64,000 nt of DNA from Helicoverpa zea. Its lineage: Eukaryota; Arthropoda; Insecta; Lepidoptera; Noctuidae. The notes under the pieces are model-generated. The model searched no databases. It had not been told where the DNA came from and was given only the letters and a program-made list of their open reading frames with translations. The DNA lies in the NCBI RefSeq assembly GCF_022581195.2, contig NC_061456.1:2110501-2174500 (forward strand). Direction: 5' to 3'. Positions 10,800 through 21,943 of the stretch are shown here, piece by piece (position 1 is the stretch's first letter; the number at the start of each line of letters is the position of its first letter). A program made the translations under genes and the position numbers.

Positions 10800-13675
10800 T
10801 CAGGAAAAACAACAGAATTTTCTTCTAGTTTTTCATTTATTTTTCTACCAAAGTTCGGTACAATTTTTTTCTCTCTTTTTTTTCTTTACCATTTCACATT
10901 CCTGTCAAAGTCTTGACGTTAATAGGTCATCGGTTTAAGTTTAGCTGCAAAAAGACAGCATCATTTGTAACGAGTGGGTAACCGTTCTATATCTGTCATC
11001 GGGAATATAATTGGCAGTTCTAATGTTTTATAACTGAAACTAACTATGCTGTGGGGCTTTACTCGTCTGTAAATGTTTAGTTCCTGGTTCCTATGTTCAG
11101 GAAATTTTGAACTTTATAAACTCTTTTTTTGTCTTTTAATAAGGTAGCCGTTAGTCAACCATTCTGAGACGTATTGTATTACTCAACCAGGATTGGATCT
11201 CAAACATGTCAGAGATATCACTTCTAAAGGCTTAGCGAACTTTCCACATAAATAAATTATATCTAATCACTCTTATACCTCCTTAAACAAGGTACATTTT
11301 TTATGTATTTGCGATATAAATTCGATTTAAATAACGAGCTTAAGATATTGCAAAAAGAAAATTATCCAAGAAAATTCACGAAACCGCATTAATGAATCAA
11401 ACCACCCACAGCCTTATATAACATATCAAACAAAGCGCTGAAATAAACTCCCGCGCATCGATCGATGTTCCCTAAGCCCCGCCCACAGTGTTCACACGGT
11501 ACCTCTGACGTCACAATGACGTTACATCTCCGTAATTAGACGGTGTACCTAAATGAGTGTCTTACGTACCTATAGGAATAATGGCTTTGGAATGGTAAAC
11601 TTTGGTAGCCGGTTTAGGAGTTTCGTGGTTAGATTTTAGTTCAGTTGTTGGGTATATTTTTAGTCCTGAATTTTCGGTTAAAATATAATAGAGATATAAA
11701 TAATTATAGAAGTTTTCATTATTAAAAGAAAAAACATGTATGCACATATGTGTAGCTACTTGAGATCTGAATTTGGTTTACGAACTACGAAGACATTTAC
11801 GACAACTGTACCTGTTTTTCTGTTGTAAATAGGTATGGAATTTGTGGATATAATTGTATTGCTTTAATATCTAGTTTGTCGGTAGATATCTAAATGTTTT
11901 AAATACTACATAATACCTATAATTATTTTTTTCATATATCTAAGTTCTAGTAGAGAAGTGTTTTCAGAGATTTTCTTTTCATATCAAAAGACTCATTATT
12001 ATTTGATCTTGATTTCATCCAACTGTTTCTGAAAATTATGACATTTTAATTGAAAAAATACGAGCGACATAAATGTACGTAGTAAATCAAATATCAAATA
12101 AAATCTTATATAACTCAGCGTTACTAATCTTCAGTTCTGAAAATAAAGAAAACATTAATCATATTAACAGAATAAAATAGCAAGAGTTAAAAATATTTAT
12201 GTTTGTTTGAGCATAGGTACCTACACCTTATGAAAGTACAGAAGAGTTCCTACAAAGAGATGCAAGAAAAATACATAGTAATAATCAGAACGAGGTTTAT
12301 ATAGAATGCTTTATACAAAATTATGTCAAATTACAATCTCTAATAAAAAATCAACGGTTATTAAATCCGCCGTTAATCGTTTTCCCTATATTTTCTGTCA
12401 TGTTGACAGGAAAAATCGCGGGAAAATTTTAGTCTACGCAGTTTTAATAATTACTTACAATAAAATAATTCTGGCAATCTGACAGAAAGACGTAAAACGT
12501 CTCTTTAAAAGAAAACATTCGGTTTTTGAAGTGTTCGAAGTTTGAAGATTTAAAAACATTAGTTACGTGTGCAACGGTTACCTTTTTTTTTGTTATTTCC
12601 CAAAGGTCGATGACACACTGGGAATATTTTCTTGGCGTTTAGGGATAATTTTACGACTTATTTGTTGGCAACGAAGCTAGATACAATAGATAATATATTA
12701 GGCCAATAAATTAAGTTTAGTAGCTAAAAACTGTAGCTCACAAGTAAATAACATATAAAACATATATAACGTAACAACAGTAAATTTGGCTGACGATATA
12801 TTCTGCCATTGAATTGTAAAAAGTTTTCAATTGGGGAAATCGTCGTACCGTGTCCTCCCAGCTAGTTCTTTCTGTCTATTGTTTCATAGAGAAATGGACA
12901 GGAAATTATCATATTTGCCAAAATATTTATAGGATTGAAAAGCTATAAATACTTACAGTTCAGTGTTTAAATTAGCTGATTAAAACAGATGTTTTTCAGC
13001 CGCTCCGCAAATAGTGTTACATAATTGGTGGACCTAATGTTAAAACCTAAAAGTAAATCTTTTCAGAGTACTTTGTTTCATTTCATATTTTTTTACAATT
13101 AACTAGACATTGTTCTATTATTTACGACACTTGTTATTATTATATTTAGATTATTATAACACAAAAGCAAGCAATGTAAAAAATATAAGTACTAAATCAA
13201 ATCTTCTGCGTACCTAAGTATATCTAAAAACTAGACACCTTGAACCAACTGACCGTGACCTTTTTAAGAAACTTTTACATAAATATGAATTCCTCAATTG
13301 AAACCACTTAGTAATACACACTTACAGGAAAACTTCCCCAAAAAAAACCACATACTATTTCGGAATTTCCATTATTTCAAAGTCAAGACTCGAACCCACG
13401 CACTCTTCGATAACACAGCTGTACTCTCTACGCACGATCCGACGTAAGCTTTGTGATATTAAATAAAACAAGTTGCATAACTTGTTATTACAAACTTGTT
13501 TAAAAATAGCCGCTTTATATACAACGGGTATTCTCGCGGATTTTTTCAGAGCAGCGTTTCGCAAGTTTCCGCGAAAAATATCAGGCAATGAACAACACAT
13601 ATCGGCTTTGAGTATCATAATAATATACTTATCATAATATAATTTAAATCTTTACTTACATTATAAACCTGCTGA

Positions 13676-13857
13676 AAATTTTGTTTGTTTGTACGCGAGT
13701 AAGTTGAGAGTAAGTGCTGTTGACAAGACTGCTGAACCGATTTTATTTTATTCTAAATCAGTGCCAGCCCATTTGTGGGGTAAAATTAGTCTTTCTTTGT
13801 GTAAAATAGTTGCTACGGGAAGCGGGTGGCGCCACTAGCCGCTGGCGGAAGCTAGTA
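13676..13857 (-). repeat. Dispersed lepidopteran repeat, degraded copy
   Basis: Read on the minus strand, it begins with a CTAGCTTCCGCCAGCGG and CCACCCGCTTCC block and ends in a TTTGTTTGT-complement run. The same block (a ctagct start, then a cccgcggtttcacccg-like phrase and an acaaacaaac end) recurs at 22221, 27200, 48390 and 51321. The family is common in Lepidoptera and is often described as Helitron-like, but neither that class nor the exact ends were proven here. Confidence 0.55.
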
Positions 13858-14721
13858 AAACATACCTAGTTCAATCAAGTTTATTTAATTAATAATTTTA
13901 ATTCTCTTCTTTCTATCTAAATAAATAAGGGACAACTCCTAATTCACAAAGAATATCTTTACAAGTAAGTGAAGTGACGTGAAAATTGAAATAAAATTAC
14001 CTACCAGCTAGCGCCTTTGACGGCCGGTCATGATTTGGCAACAATAGTTATACATTAGTCACAGCCTAAAGTGGGATGATTAATAAGACTAAACGTTCTT
14101 GTTGACCTACATTACGGTAGTAAATATTCCCTTAATATACCAGTAATAGTTAAAGATACAAAGATTGCAACAATGTTATCTTTGACCCCGTGGACGAGAG
14201 CATAATTATTAGACCCTAGATATAAATTATTTAAGCAAAAACTTTTTACTCGTAACAACAGTATTGATTACTAAAAGTAACTTTTAAAGACCCGTTATAA
14301 TGTATCATCAAAATACATCTTATCTCTTATGCGCAATACTCAAGTTAATTCCGTGATTGATTGATTGACATCGCAGGAAATGCAACTAAACTTATTGGTC
14401 TTCACGAAGCAACAAATTAATTCGAGTTTACAGTACCCATAACTCACACAGCTACAATCACACGGGTACAAATCAATCATTGGCTAAAACATTTTTATAG
14501 TCTCGTAAAGCCGCGACCTTCGACCGAATGATCGAACGAGACATAAAGCTAATGTCTGGCCACAACGCCAAATGAATTCTAAAACGGGACACAAAAGTTT
14601 GGCAAACTATTACACTTTAATTTCAGTTGTTCAAATCTTGTCTCGGTGTAATAGCGCTGCACCGTCCCGCTCCCCGGAGACCCTTTTCAAAAGTAGCCCT
14701 TTTCCATTCCTTTTGACATAG

Positions 14722-15401
14722 GCGTGTTTGTTCGAGGACATTGAAATGGGACTCCTGCTGTCTGTCGTTATCTCGTACGCAGGCGCTCACGAAGCTATCG
14801 AGTGCGTGAAACACTTGCTCAGTGGCGTCATACCCAACTCTAATCCGGACTTCCAAGAACTCGCTGAGTACTACTCCAGCCAACTCAGGAAAGCGGCCAG
14901 CCCAGCCTCCGCAGGCGAATGGAGCAAAGAATGCGGTCAGGGATACCTATTATTAACCGAGGATAAAAATGGAAAACTAAAATCGGCCGCCGTCAAGTAC
15001 TACGGTGACAACACAAACTCGACCGCCATACTGTTCTCCACCAAAATATCCAGCTTCGGCCAGGAGTCCCTCGAGGAGAGCCAAGCGAGCGACGACAACC
15101 GGAGCGACAGGTACAATACGACGAAAACGAAAACCATTCTTACGAACTCTTCAGGCTCGATCAATATTCGACAAAGGAGAAGATCACCTACGCCTCGTGA
15201 AACTATTTCAGATTCAAATCACAACAGCTTTACTTCAAATACTGTCGCGCCTGAACACAAGGAGGACGAAGGGGCTGACGAGAAACTGACATGGCATTAC
15301 AGACCACTGAGTCCCCCCCGCACCCCGCAACCACTGCCCGAAATACATTTCCAATCATTCGACGAAGACAAAAGAGGCGAATACAGCGAAGACTTCCTCA
15401 G
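14722..15401 (+). CDS. Unrecognised protein, coding exon with Ser/Arg- and Pro-rich regions
   Basis: The likely acceptor is the AG at 14720-14721 after a pyrimidine-rich tract; a TAG in this frame uses those same bases, so coding begins at 14722. The exon runs open for 680 nt to CTCAG|gttaat at 15401 and ends in phase 2. The translation starts ACLFEDIEMGLLLSVVISYA and has a compact hydrophobic/helical segment to about residue 55. After that come a less ordered stretch, an RQRRRSPTPRE motif, and a Pro-rich YRPLSPPRTPQPLPEIHF segment. GC content and codon use look coding, unlike the surrounding intron. I do not recognise the family. The entry phase (0) equals the exit phase of the Lmpt exon at 2656, so an alternative Lmpt 3' end is possible; otherwise this is a nested gene with unseen 5' exons. 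Confidence 0.7.
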
Positions 15402-15601
15402 GTTAATATTCATTGATATCAGCGGGCACATCTCTCATGTAGACTCTCATGTTTTCAGTTCGCTAGTGACCTAGCTGCATCCCATCATCGTGAGTGATCA
15501 CTGCTCATCGGACACCACATATGCACGAGTAGAAAGCTAATTCATGGTACCATTCACTCCACCTGTACTATACCTACTCATATGTTATGAATTTGTTTAA
15601 G

Positions 15602-16049
15602 ATCTCTTGATGGGATTAAGTTCCGACCAATACAACGACACGACCCGAGTGGCAGGCGACGGAGTTTCAAAAAGCGCCACTCATCGTCGTCGAATTCTTC
15701 CAAAGATTCGCGAGCTTCACGCGAGGAGGAACTTAAGATGTTCACGTCTCTCGAGGAAGCTGAGTTCGCGCGTATGAACAAAGACGACAAACTTGGAGGA
15801 AGCACGCCTAATCTATCAGCGCGTTCTTATTCCAGAAGTCGGTCGAGGGAAAACTCGAGGGAGAGAAGGAGTGAGCAATGGAGCGTGGAAGCGTCAGTGG
15901 ACAGCGTGGCTTCCGATGACAATGTGACGCAAAAGCCGCTGTTGAAAGACGTTCCCAAACTCAACTCCTTCGAGGAAGAGACGAATGAGACTAAAGAGGT
16001 AATTGAAGAGGAGGAAGAAGAAGTAGATTTCTGGGGCACCGGGGACTAG
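15602..16049 (+). CDS. Unrecognised protein, C-terminal exon with acidic tail
   Basis: The acceptor is gaatttgtttaag (AG at 15600-15601). Two bases carried from 15401 complete an Arg codon, and the frame stays open to TAG at 16047-16049. The translation begins SLDGIKFRPIQRHDPSGRRR and has Ser-rich and Arg/Ser-rich runs, including SARSYSRSRSRENSRERR. It ends in a glutamate-rich stretch and the residues VDFWGTGD. The low-complexity, charged character suggests a disordered tail, perhaps phosphorylated. The phase match with 14722-15401 and the acidic C-terminus followed by a plausible 3'UTR support a genuine terminal exon. Family and function are unknown. Confidence 0.7.
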
Positions 16050-16403
16050 CTTGGACCCTAACGCAGCACGCACTGCTGATGTGAGCCTCTGTACGCATGA
16101 CTGAACATTAAATTATGATGCCCCGGTTTGTGTTTTGTTTTCTTTGACAACCCTTAGTAATAACCCCAAGTGAGATCTCCTTTGTGACAGGATTTAGAAA
16201 GATAGGCTCTAATTGTTTGGCTTATTTAGAAACTGAAATTGTGGAACACAGTGTTTCGAAAGTACACATGTTATTATTTGAGACTGTATGGGATTGGCTT
16301 TATCATTCTATTGTTAATTAAGTAACAGATAAAAGTCATTATACGAACACAAATTATAAATATTTTTACATACAATATTAAAATCAAATAAATAATGAAT
16401 AAA
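16050..16403 (+). other. Probable 3'UTR and poly(A) signals of the unrecognised gene
   Basis: After the stop at 16049 the sequence turns AT-rich without ORFs. Two AATAAA hexamers occur at 16387-16392 and 16398-16403. They would end the transcript before the LINE that begins roughly 440 bp further on. Confidence 0.5.
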
Positions 16404-17337
16404 CACGAACACGAAAATGTCCTTTTGATTACACAATTAAATTCATATAACGCTCACGTAATACTGTTATTTACTATGTAATTTGTGTTGTAAATACATA
16501 TTCCATTAGTGAAATAGTACACTTTATTGGCTATGTTAATGTTTAACATGATATTGGCAACGAAACTCGTAATGACGATCCTCAGTTTAACATCGAATAG
16601 GTTTTTGAAATTTGACTGAAAACCCAACTACTAGGAAGACAAATGGTTCTGTAATTGATTTTAAAGATGACCAAAGACAAGCTATCAGTCGAAATATTCT
16701 TGACAAGAATACGTAAAAACTGTCACAAAAAACAGCTGAAGGTCAAAACAATTAAATATTAAAACCATAAAATCAACAATTATCAAAAGCAAGTTCACAA
16801 AAACTCAACACCCAATCATAATTATAAAGTCATATTATTACCAGGGGTCGGTGAGGACCAGGGGTCGGTGAGCTGGACTCATACCTGTAATATAAATGTA
16901 AAATGCTTACGAGTTTTTGTCAATGTGTATCGCCAAGACAAAAATAAGTGAAATAGTGAAAGGACACTCCAATACACGTGTGACATTGTTATCCACATAA
17001 AACATTAACAACAAGTGAAGTTATAAGCAATTAAAAACCGTATGTACAATTTTTACAACTAATCTTAAACTAACAGTGATCTTCAGCATAAACTGTGTAT
17101 TTGTCAAATATAAACTATTTATAGTGCGATGATGCACGATTCTCAATAAAATTCAAACAAAAATAGTGACTAAAAACACGACGGAAAGAAACAAAAAACG
17201 TTTAAAAGTGTCAAGTGACAAGTGCTAGTTAATGGAAAAAAATCCTTTGAGATGACTCATTCCCAACCGTTTTGTTTAATTTAAAAACTGCACATGAACC
17301 ATCTAACACCTCATTTCAACTAGGCTACTAATGTTAC

Positions 17338-17407
17338 CGTAGCCTAGCGGCACAGCGACTTACATCGTGCGGCGAAAAGTGCAGGATCAAATCTCACGGG
17401 CGGAAGC
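17338..17407 (+). promoter_or_regulatory. tRNA-like segment with A-box/B-box-like motifs in LINE 5'UTR
   Basis: Just upstream of ORF1, the sequence reads TAGCCTAGCGGCACAGCGAC, resembling an internal pol III A box. About 50 bp later it has GGATCAAATCTC, a B-box-like motif close to GGTTCAAATCC. Spacing and order match tRNA-derived SINE heads. It may be a SINE head captured by the LINE or an old SINE insertion. Function is not shown. Confidence 0.4.
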
Positions 17408-17484
17408 ACTTTTTGTGAATGTTTTTAAACGGAATTTAGAATTAATATAGTTTCGATAGAGGACGCTAAACGTAAAAATTAACC

Positions 17485-18786
17485 ATGGATTCTGGGAACG
17501 AAAACATAACTTATCGTAATGTACGAAGGACAAGTTCACTAACAGATTTGACTATCTTAACAGATGATAAACATATGTTCGACACTACAATGATGAGTAT
17601 TCCAGATAGCCTGCATGATAACAGTGACATAGTTTCTAGTGACATTAAAGAACAAAATAAAAATCTCAAGATTCAATTACAGAGCGCCCATCAGGAGATA
17701 GAAAATTTAAATAATGAAAACTATCGTCTAAAATGTGACATACAAGATATGCTAAAGAAACTCAACACATACAAAAAAGTATGCTTAACGCCTGCGAAAA
17801 AAAGCATGACACCATCACGCAAAAATAAATCTTTGCTGCAAAGTAACATTTCAACTTGTCTATCACATGAAGAATGTTATAATTCATGTGTTGATTACGT
17901 TATTATGAAGCAAAATAAAGAAACACAAACGAACAAAGACGAAACACCAAATAAATTTCTAGACAGCAAAATAATTAAGCACAATAAAGAAAGTCAAACA
18001 AACAGTAGTACTCCATATAACCGTCCGGAATCCCCTATAAAATCGCCATCGCCTTCGAGAAACGAAGTAGGAAAGAAGAAAAAGAAACAAATATATACTA
18101 CTCCACCTAAACAATTGCTTACGACTAAGTGTGTCAACAATAATAATGATAAAAAGAGAGAAGCAAATAAAGAAATGCACCTAAGTGGTTTTCAGAAAGC
18201 AAAAAAAGTAATAAAGCGAAAACTACATATAATTAGCAACTGTAATTACTTAGACGCCTTAGAAAATATAGAAAATACATTTCGAGAACAGTTTGAATAT
18301 TGCCATTACGTATCACCAGGTATTGGATTAAGAGAAATGATGACAAATATAACTAACAAAGTCAAAAATCTTTCCATAGACGACTACTGCATAATTATGA
18401 TTGGAGAAAAGGATTTTAAAAGCGCTGGAAACTACATGGAACTGGTCAAATTTACTAGAGAATCGCTGAAAACAATTACTCACACAAATGTGATCATATG
18501 TTGTCCCACGTATGTAACAGGAGGTCTTATACAAAATTGTCGTGTAGAAACATTTAATAATTTACTTTGCTTAGATATAGATACCAATAAATACGCTTAC
18601 TTCTTTGACACAAACCGGGATCTCACTTTAGACATGTTTTCATATAATACAGGCAAAGTGAATAAACAGGGCACGAAACGCATCTTTCAAAGTATCTACG
18701 AGCGCTTGCTTATTGATCTAAAAAACTATCCAATTAACTCTGATGTTATTGACTCGTCTGAAAATAGTGATTTTTTTCGTCTATAA
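17485..18786 (+). CDS. LINE ORF1 protein: coiled coil plus degenerate SGNH-like domain
   Basis: A 433-residue ORF starting at ATG 17485 (context aaccATGG) and ending TAA 18784-18786. Residues about 50-95 form a heptad-rich coiled coil (IQLQSAHQEIENLNNENYRL) followed by a basic region. Residues about 145-149 (KETQT) and 168-172 (KESQT) match the dynein light chain LC8 recognition pattern K-x-T/S-Q-T. The C-terminal third (from about residue 245) resembles the SGNH/esterase-like domain of CR1-type ORF1 proteins. There IIMIGEKDF takes the place of the GxND block and SYNTGKVNKQG that of the GLHLN block, so the usual catalytic Asn and His appear lost. The role would be RNA binding or particle assembly in retrotransposition. 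It overlaps ORF2 by 44 nt. Confidence 0.85.
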   Translation: MDSGNENITYRNVRRTSSLTDLTILTDDKHMFDTTMMSIPDSLHDNSDIVSSDIKEQNKNLKIQLQSAHQEIENLNNENYRLKCDIQDMLKKLNTYKKVCLTPAKKSMTPSRKNKSLLQSNISTCLSHEECYNSCVDYVIMKQNKETQTNKDETPNKFLDSKIIKHNKESQTNSSTPYNRPESPIKSPSPSRNEVGKKKKKQIYTTPPKQLLTTKCVNNNNDKKREANKEMHLSGFQKAKKVIKRKLHIISNCNYLDALENIENTFREQFEYCHYVSPGIGLREMMTNITNKVKNLSIDDYCIIMIGEKDFKSAGNYMELVKFTRESLKTITHTNVIICCPTYVTGGLIQNCRVETFNNLLCLDIDTNKYAYFFDTNRDLTLDMFSYNTGKVNKQGTKRIFQSIYERLLIDLKNYPINSDVIDSSENSDFFRL

Positions 18787-21643
18787 TAGTATAAATATTC
18801 TTCATCAGAACATTGCTGGATTATTAAATAAATCTGACATGCTTGCTGTTCACATTCAAGAATTATCTAAGAAAAAAAAGGACGTAGATATAATTTGTAT
18901 CACAGAACACTTTGTTATGGCCGGACATGAAAAACTATTGAATTTTACAAATTACAAGTTAGGAGCAATTTATTCAAGGCCGTCTCAGAAACGAGGGGGG
19001 TCATGTATTTTTATTAAAAACGGTTTTGAATTCAAGGAGCTCTCGGGAATTTCACGTCATTCAATACCTAATGTTATTGAATGTTGTGGCTTAGAGCTGA
19101 CGAATCATAATTTAATAATTGTATGCATTTATAGGCCACCAAAATTGAGTAATTTAAGTGTATTTTATGAAAAGTTAGATATTGTATTGAAAAGCCTGTG
19201 TAGCAAATCTGATAAGAAAATAGTAATGTGTGGGGACTTCAATATAGACACGCTAAAAAGAAATAACTTGACGCTGGACTTTGAATGCTTTCTACTGGGC
19301 TACAACCTTAAATTAGAGCTACGACAACCAACCAGACTCAGCAGCAATACTTGCCTAGATAACTTTGCACGCAGTTCTCAATTGAAATGTATGTCAGAAG
19401 TATTAGACTTTGCATTGTCCGACCACACTGCTCAGCTATTAAAAGTTACAGTAGTAAAGTCGTATAGGCTTAAGTCTTGGCGAATAAAAAAACGAGATCT
19501 ATCCGTTGAAAACATGACTAGTTTTAAAAAATACCTGAAATGCCTCTTTTTTACGGACATCTACCAAACAGATAATGCTAATGAAGCTTACGATCATTTT
19601 TTAGAACAGTTTCGCTGGTTATACGATCTTTGCTTTCCACATAAATTGATAACAGTCAGAACAAATAAAACGGTTCAATGGGTTTCAAATGGCATTCGAA
19701 TATGCAGTAGAAAGCAAAGACATTTATTATGGAGATATAGACTTGAACCATCGAATTCCAATAAAAACATTTTTAGAAACTACTCACGCAGATTTCGGAA
19801 AATTATCAAGTTAACGCAAAAAGCACAAAATAATTATTTTATTGAAACCTCGAGTAATAAATCCAAAGCCGCTTGGCAAGTTATAAATAATAAACACCGA
19901 ATTACCGAACCCATTTCGCAAATTAGATATAAAAATACCGACATTACTAATCCGACTGACATTGCCGACGCATTTAATGATTATTTTATTGACCAAACTC
20001 AAAACAATATGACGACCACCCCGAACACTAATAATATGATAAAATTGACAAATAACCCAAATTCAATTTTTATGCATCCAGTATCACCACAAGACATTAT
20101 GAGAGCAATACAATCTTTAAAAAATAAAAATAGTACTGGATATGATAATATAGCTACAAAGGTTATTAAATTTGTATCGGAGGACATCGCAGTACATTTA
20201 AGTCACATACTTAATTTATGTATAAGCTCTGGTGTATTTCCGGATAGCTTGAAAACAGTCATTGTAAAGCCGCTTTTAAAAAAAAACGATAAGAAAGATA
20301 TCGCAAACTATAGGCCAATTGCACTTATACCAATTTTTTCTAAGGTTTTCGAAAAAATTATCTACAATTTATTAAATGCTTTTTTATCAAAATATAATAT
20401 TCTAAGTGCAGAGCAAAAGGGTTTCCGAAAAAACAAAGGTATAAATATAGCGGTTTACGACCTATTAAATGTCATAATGCAAAATGTAGATAAAAAAGTA
20501 CCAACATGCGCAATCTTTACGGATATGACGAGGGCTTTTGACTGTGTTGATCACGAAACCTTAATTAATAAACTTAGCGCAATAGGAATACGAGGAAACG
20601 TACTCAAACTTTTAAAATCCTATCTCAGCAACCGTAAGCAGCACACAGAAATCTCTAAAATATGCTTGAAATCAAAGCGTGAAAATAAATATTTGTCCAA
20701 AGAGAGAATTATTAGGTATGGCGTACCACAGGGTAGTGTGCTGGGACCATTATTATTTTTGATATACATTAATGACTTGCCACGCCACATTGAACATCCT
20801 ATGGTTTTGTTTGCTGACGATAGCACCGCCTTGATTAAATGTATAAACAAAAATACTTATGAACATGACATAAATAGTGCTTTAAGGGACATTATACACT
20901 GGCTTGACCAAAACAATCTATTAATAAATATATCTAAAACTAATGTCATGCATTTTTATCAACGAATACTACCGGACATGTTACAATTAGAATATAACGA
21001 ACAAAAAGTTGACCAAGTAACAGTTGCAAAATTCTTAGGCATAATTATAGACAGCCAATTAACTTGGAAGCCACATGCAGAAAACATATGCAATAAACTA
21101 AGCGTTGCAGCGTATATATTACTTAATCTAGCCAAAAAAGTGAGCATGACTACAAGGTTGACAGCATATCACGGTTTGGTCGCATCGGTACTAAGATTTG
21201 GCATCATATTTTGGGGAAATTGTAGCCTGAGAGAGCAGGTGTTCAAATCTCAGAAACGCTGTTTAAGGGCAATGTGTAATTTAAAAGTAACAGACAGCTG
21301 CGTACCTATGTTTAAGTCCCTAAAGATACTAACATTTCCATCATTATTTATCTTTGAAACTGCAGTTTTTGTAAAATCTAATATGCACCTATTTATTAAA
21401 GTATCTGATAACAGCACTAGGCCAATAAGGAAACAATATAAAAACAAGTTACATGTTATTAGATATGATACTGCCTTATTAAGGAAAAGTCTTTTATGTA
21501 TGGGCCCAACAATATTTAACAAAATACCGGATAGGTTAAAAACAGAAACTATTGTACTGTTTAAAAAGAAATTGTTAGACTTATTAATTAATAAATGTTA
21601 TTATTCAATCTGCGATTTTTTGACTGACAAGAACCTCAGCTAA
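18743..21643 (+). CDS. LINE ORF2: AP endonuclease and reverse transcriptase
   Basis: A 966-residue ORF from ATG 18743 to TAA 21641-21643, with no internal stop. The endonuclease domain shows LHQNIAGL near the start, CITEHF, YRPP, CGDFNID near residue 164 and LSDHT near residue 225; these are the metal-binding and catalytic blocks of AP-type LINE endonucleases. The reverse transcriptase shows YRPIALIPIFSKVFEKI near residue 523, FTDMTRAFDCVDHETL near 592, YGVPQGSVLGPLLFLIYIND near 658 and the catalytic FADD near 690. A thumb and C-terminal region follow. The frame differs from ORF1, and a 44-nt overlap suggests re-initiation or frameshifting for translation. All key residues are present, so the copy could be active or very young. 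Confidence 0.93.
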   Translation: MLLTRLKIVIFFVYNSINILHQNIAGLLNKSDMLAVHIQELSKKKKDVDIICITEHFVMAGHEKLLNFTNYKLGAIYSRPSQKRGGSCIFIKNGFEFKELSGISRHSIPNVIECCGLELTNHNLIIVCIYRPPKLSNLSVFYEKLDIVLKSLCSKSDKKIVMCGDFNIDTLKRNNLTLDFECFLLGYNLKLELRQPTRLSSNTCLDNFARSSQLKCMSEVLDFALSDHTAQLLKVTVVKSYRLKSWRIKKRDLSVENMTSFKKYLKCLFFTDIYQTDNANEAYDHFLEQFRWLYDLCFPHKLITVRTNKTVQWVSNGIRICSRKQRHLLWRYRLEPSNSNKNIFRNYSRRFRKIIKLTQKAQNNYFIETSSNKSKAAWQVINNKHRITEPISQIRYKNTDITNPTDIADAFNDYFIDQTQNNMTTTPNTNNMIKLTNNPNSIFMHPVSPQDIMRAIQSLKNKNSTGYDNIATKVIKFVSEDIAVHLSHILNLCISSGVFPDSLKTVIVKPLLKKNDKKDIANYRPIALIPIFSKVFEKIIYNLLNAFLSKYNILSAEQKGFRKNKGINIAVYDLLNVIMQNVDKKVPTCAIFTDMTRAFDCVDHETLINKLSAIGIRGNVLKLLKSYLSNRKQHTEISKICLKSKRENKYLSKERIIRYGVPQGSVLGPLLFLIYINDLPRHIEHPMVLFADDSTALIKCINKNTYEHDINSALRDIIHWLDQNNLLINISKTNVMHFYQRILPDMLQLEYNEQKVDQVTVAKFLGIIIDSQLTWKPHAENICNKLSVAAYILLNLAKKVSMTTRLTAYHGLVASVLRFGIIFWGNCSLREQVFKSQKRCLRAMCNLKVTDSCVPMFKSLKILTFPSLFIFETAVFVKSNMHLFIKVSDNSTRPIRKQYKNKLHVIRYDTALLRKSLLCMGPTIFNKIPDRLKTETIVLFKKKLLDLLINKCYYSICDFLTDKNLS

Positions 21644-21943
21644 TTTGAAATAATAATGTATTCTTTAAATTTATAATAATTGTAAATGTAACAGTTAATT
21701 AATCTTGACATTAACTCTGTATCTGTTTTTTATTTTGACATATATTTTTTATTTTTTTTCATTTAATTTTATATTGACATTTTTAAACGCATGCAATCTG
21801 TAGACGAATGTATTAATACTATCATGATTATTGCCTAAATGTATGTTGATTACCTACTTAAACTGTTTGCATGCCTATTAAAGGTAGAAAATATAAGGAG
21901 CACTAAATCACTATGTAGAACAACTGTATCATGTACCTATTTT

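Larger units (their letters stand above)
2657..14721. other. Intronic DNA, first part of the 31.6-kb Lmpt intron
   Basis: Apart from the items listed separately (8495-8634, 10590-10799, 13676-13857), this stretch is AT-rich with no ORF showing recognisable domains. Two GC-richer islands stand out, at 9730-9860 and 11450-11515. Each contains a TGACGTCA site, and the second also has a CCCGCCC box. They might be enhancers or promoters, possibly for the coding exons at 14722, but no linked first exon was recognised. A segment around 4240-4440 shares the phrase cggtaactctt with 29760-29785 and may be an old repeat. Confidence 0.6.

Noticed and set aside
14623..14883. Minus-strand ORF over the start of the orphan exon
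   Set aside because: Shadow of the plus-strand coding exon; plus-strand splice sites and phases are consistent.
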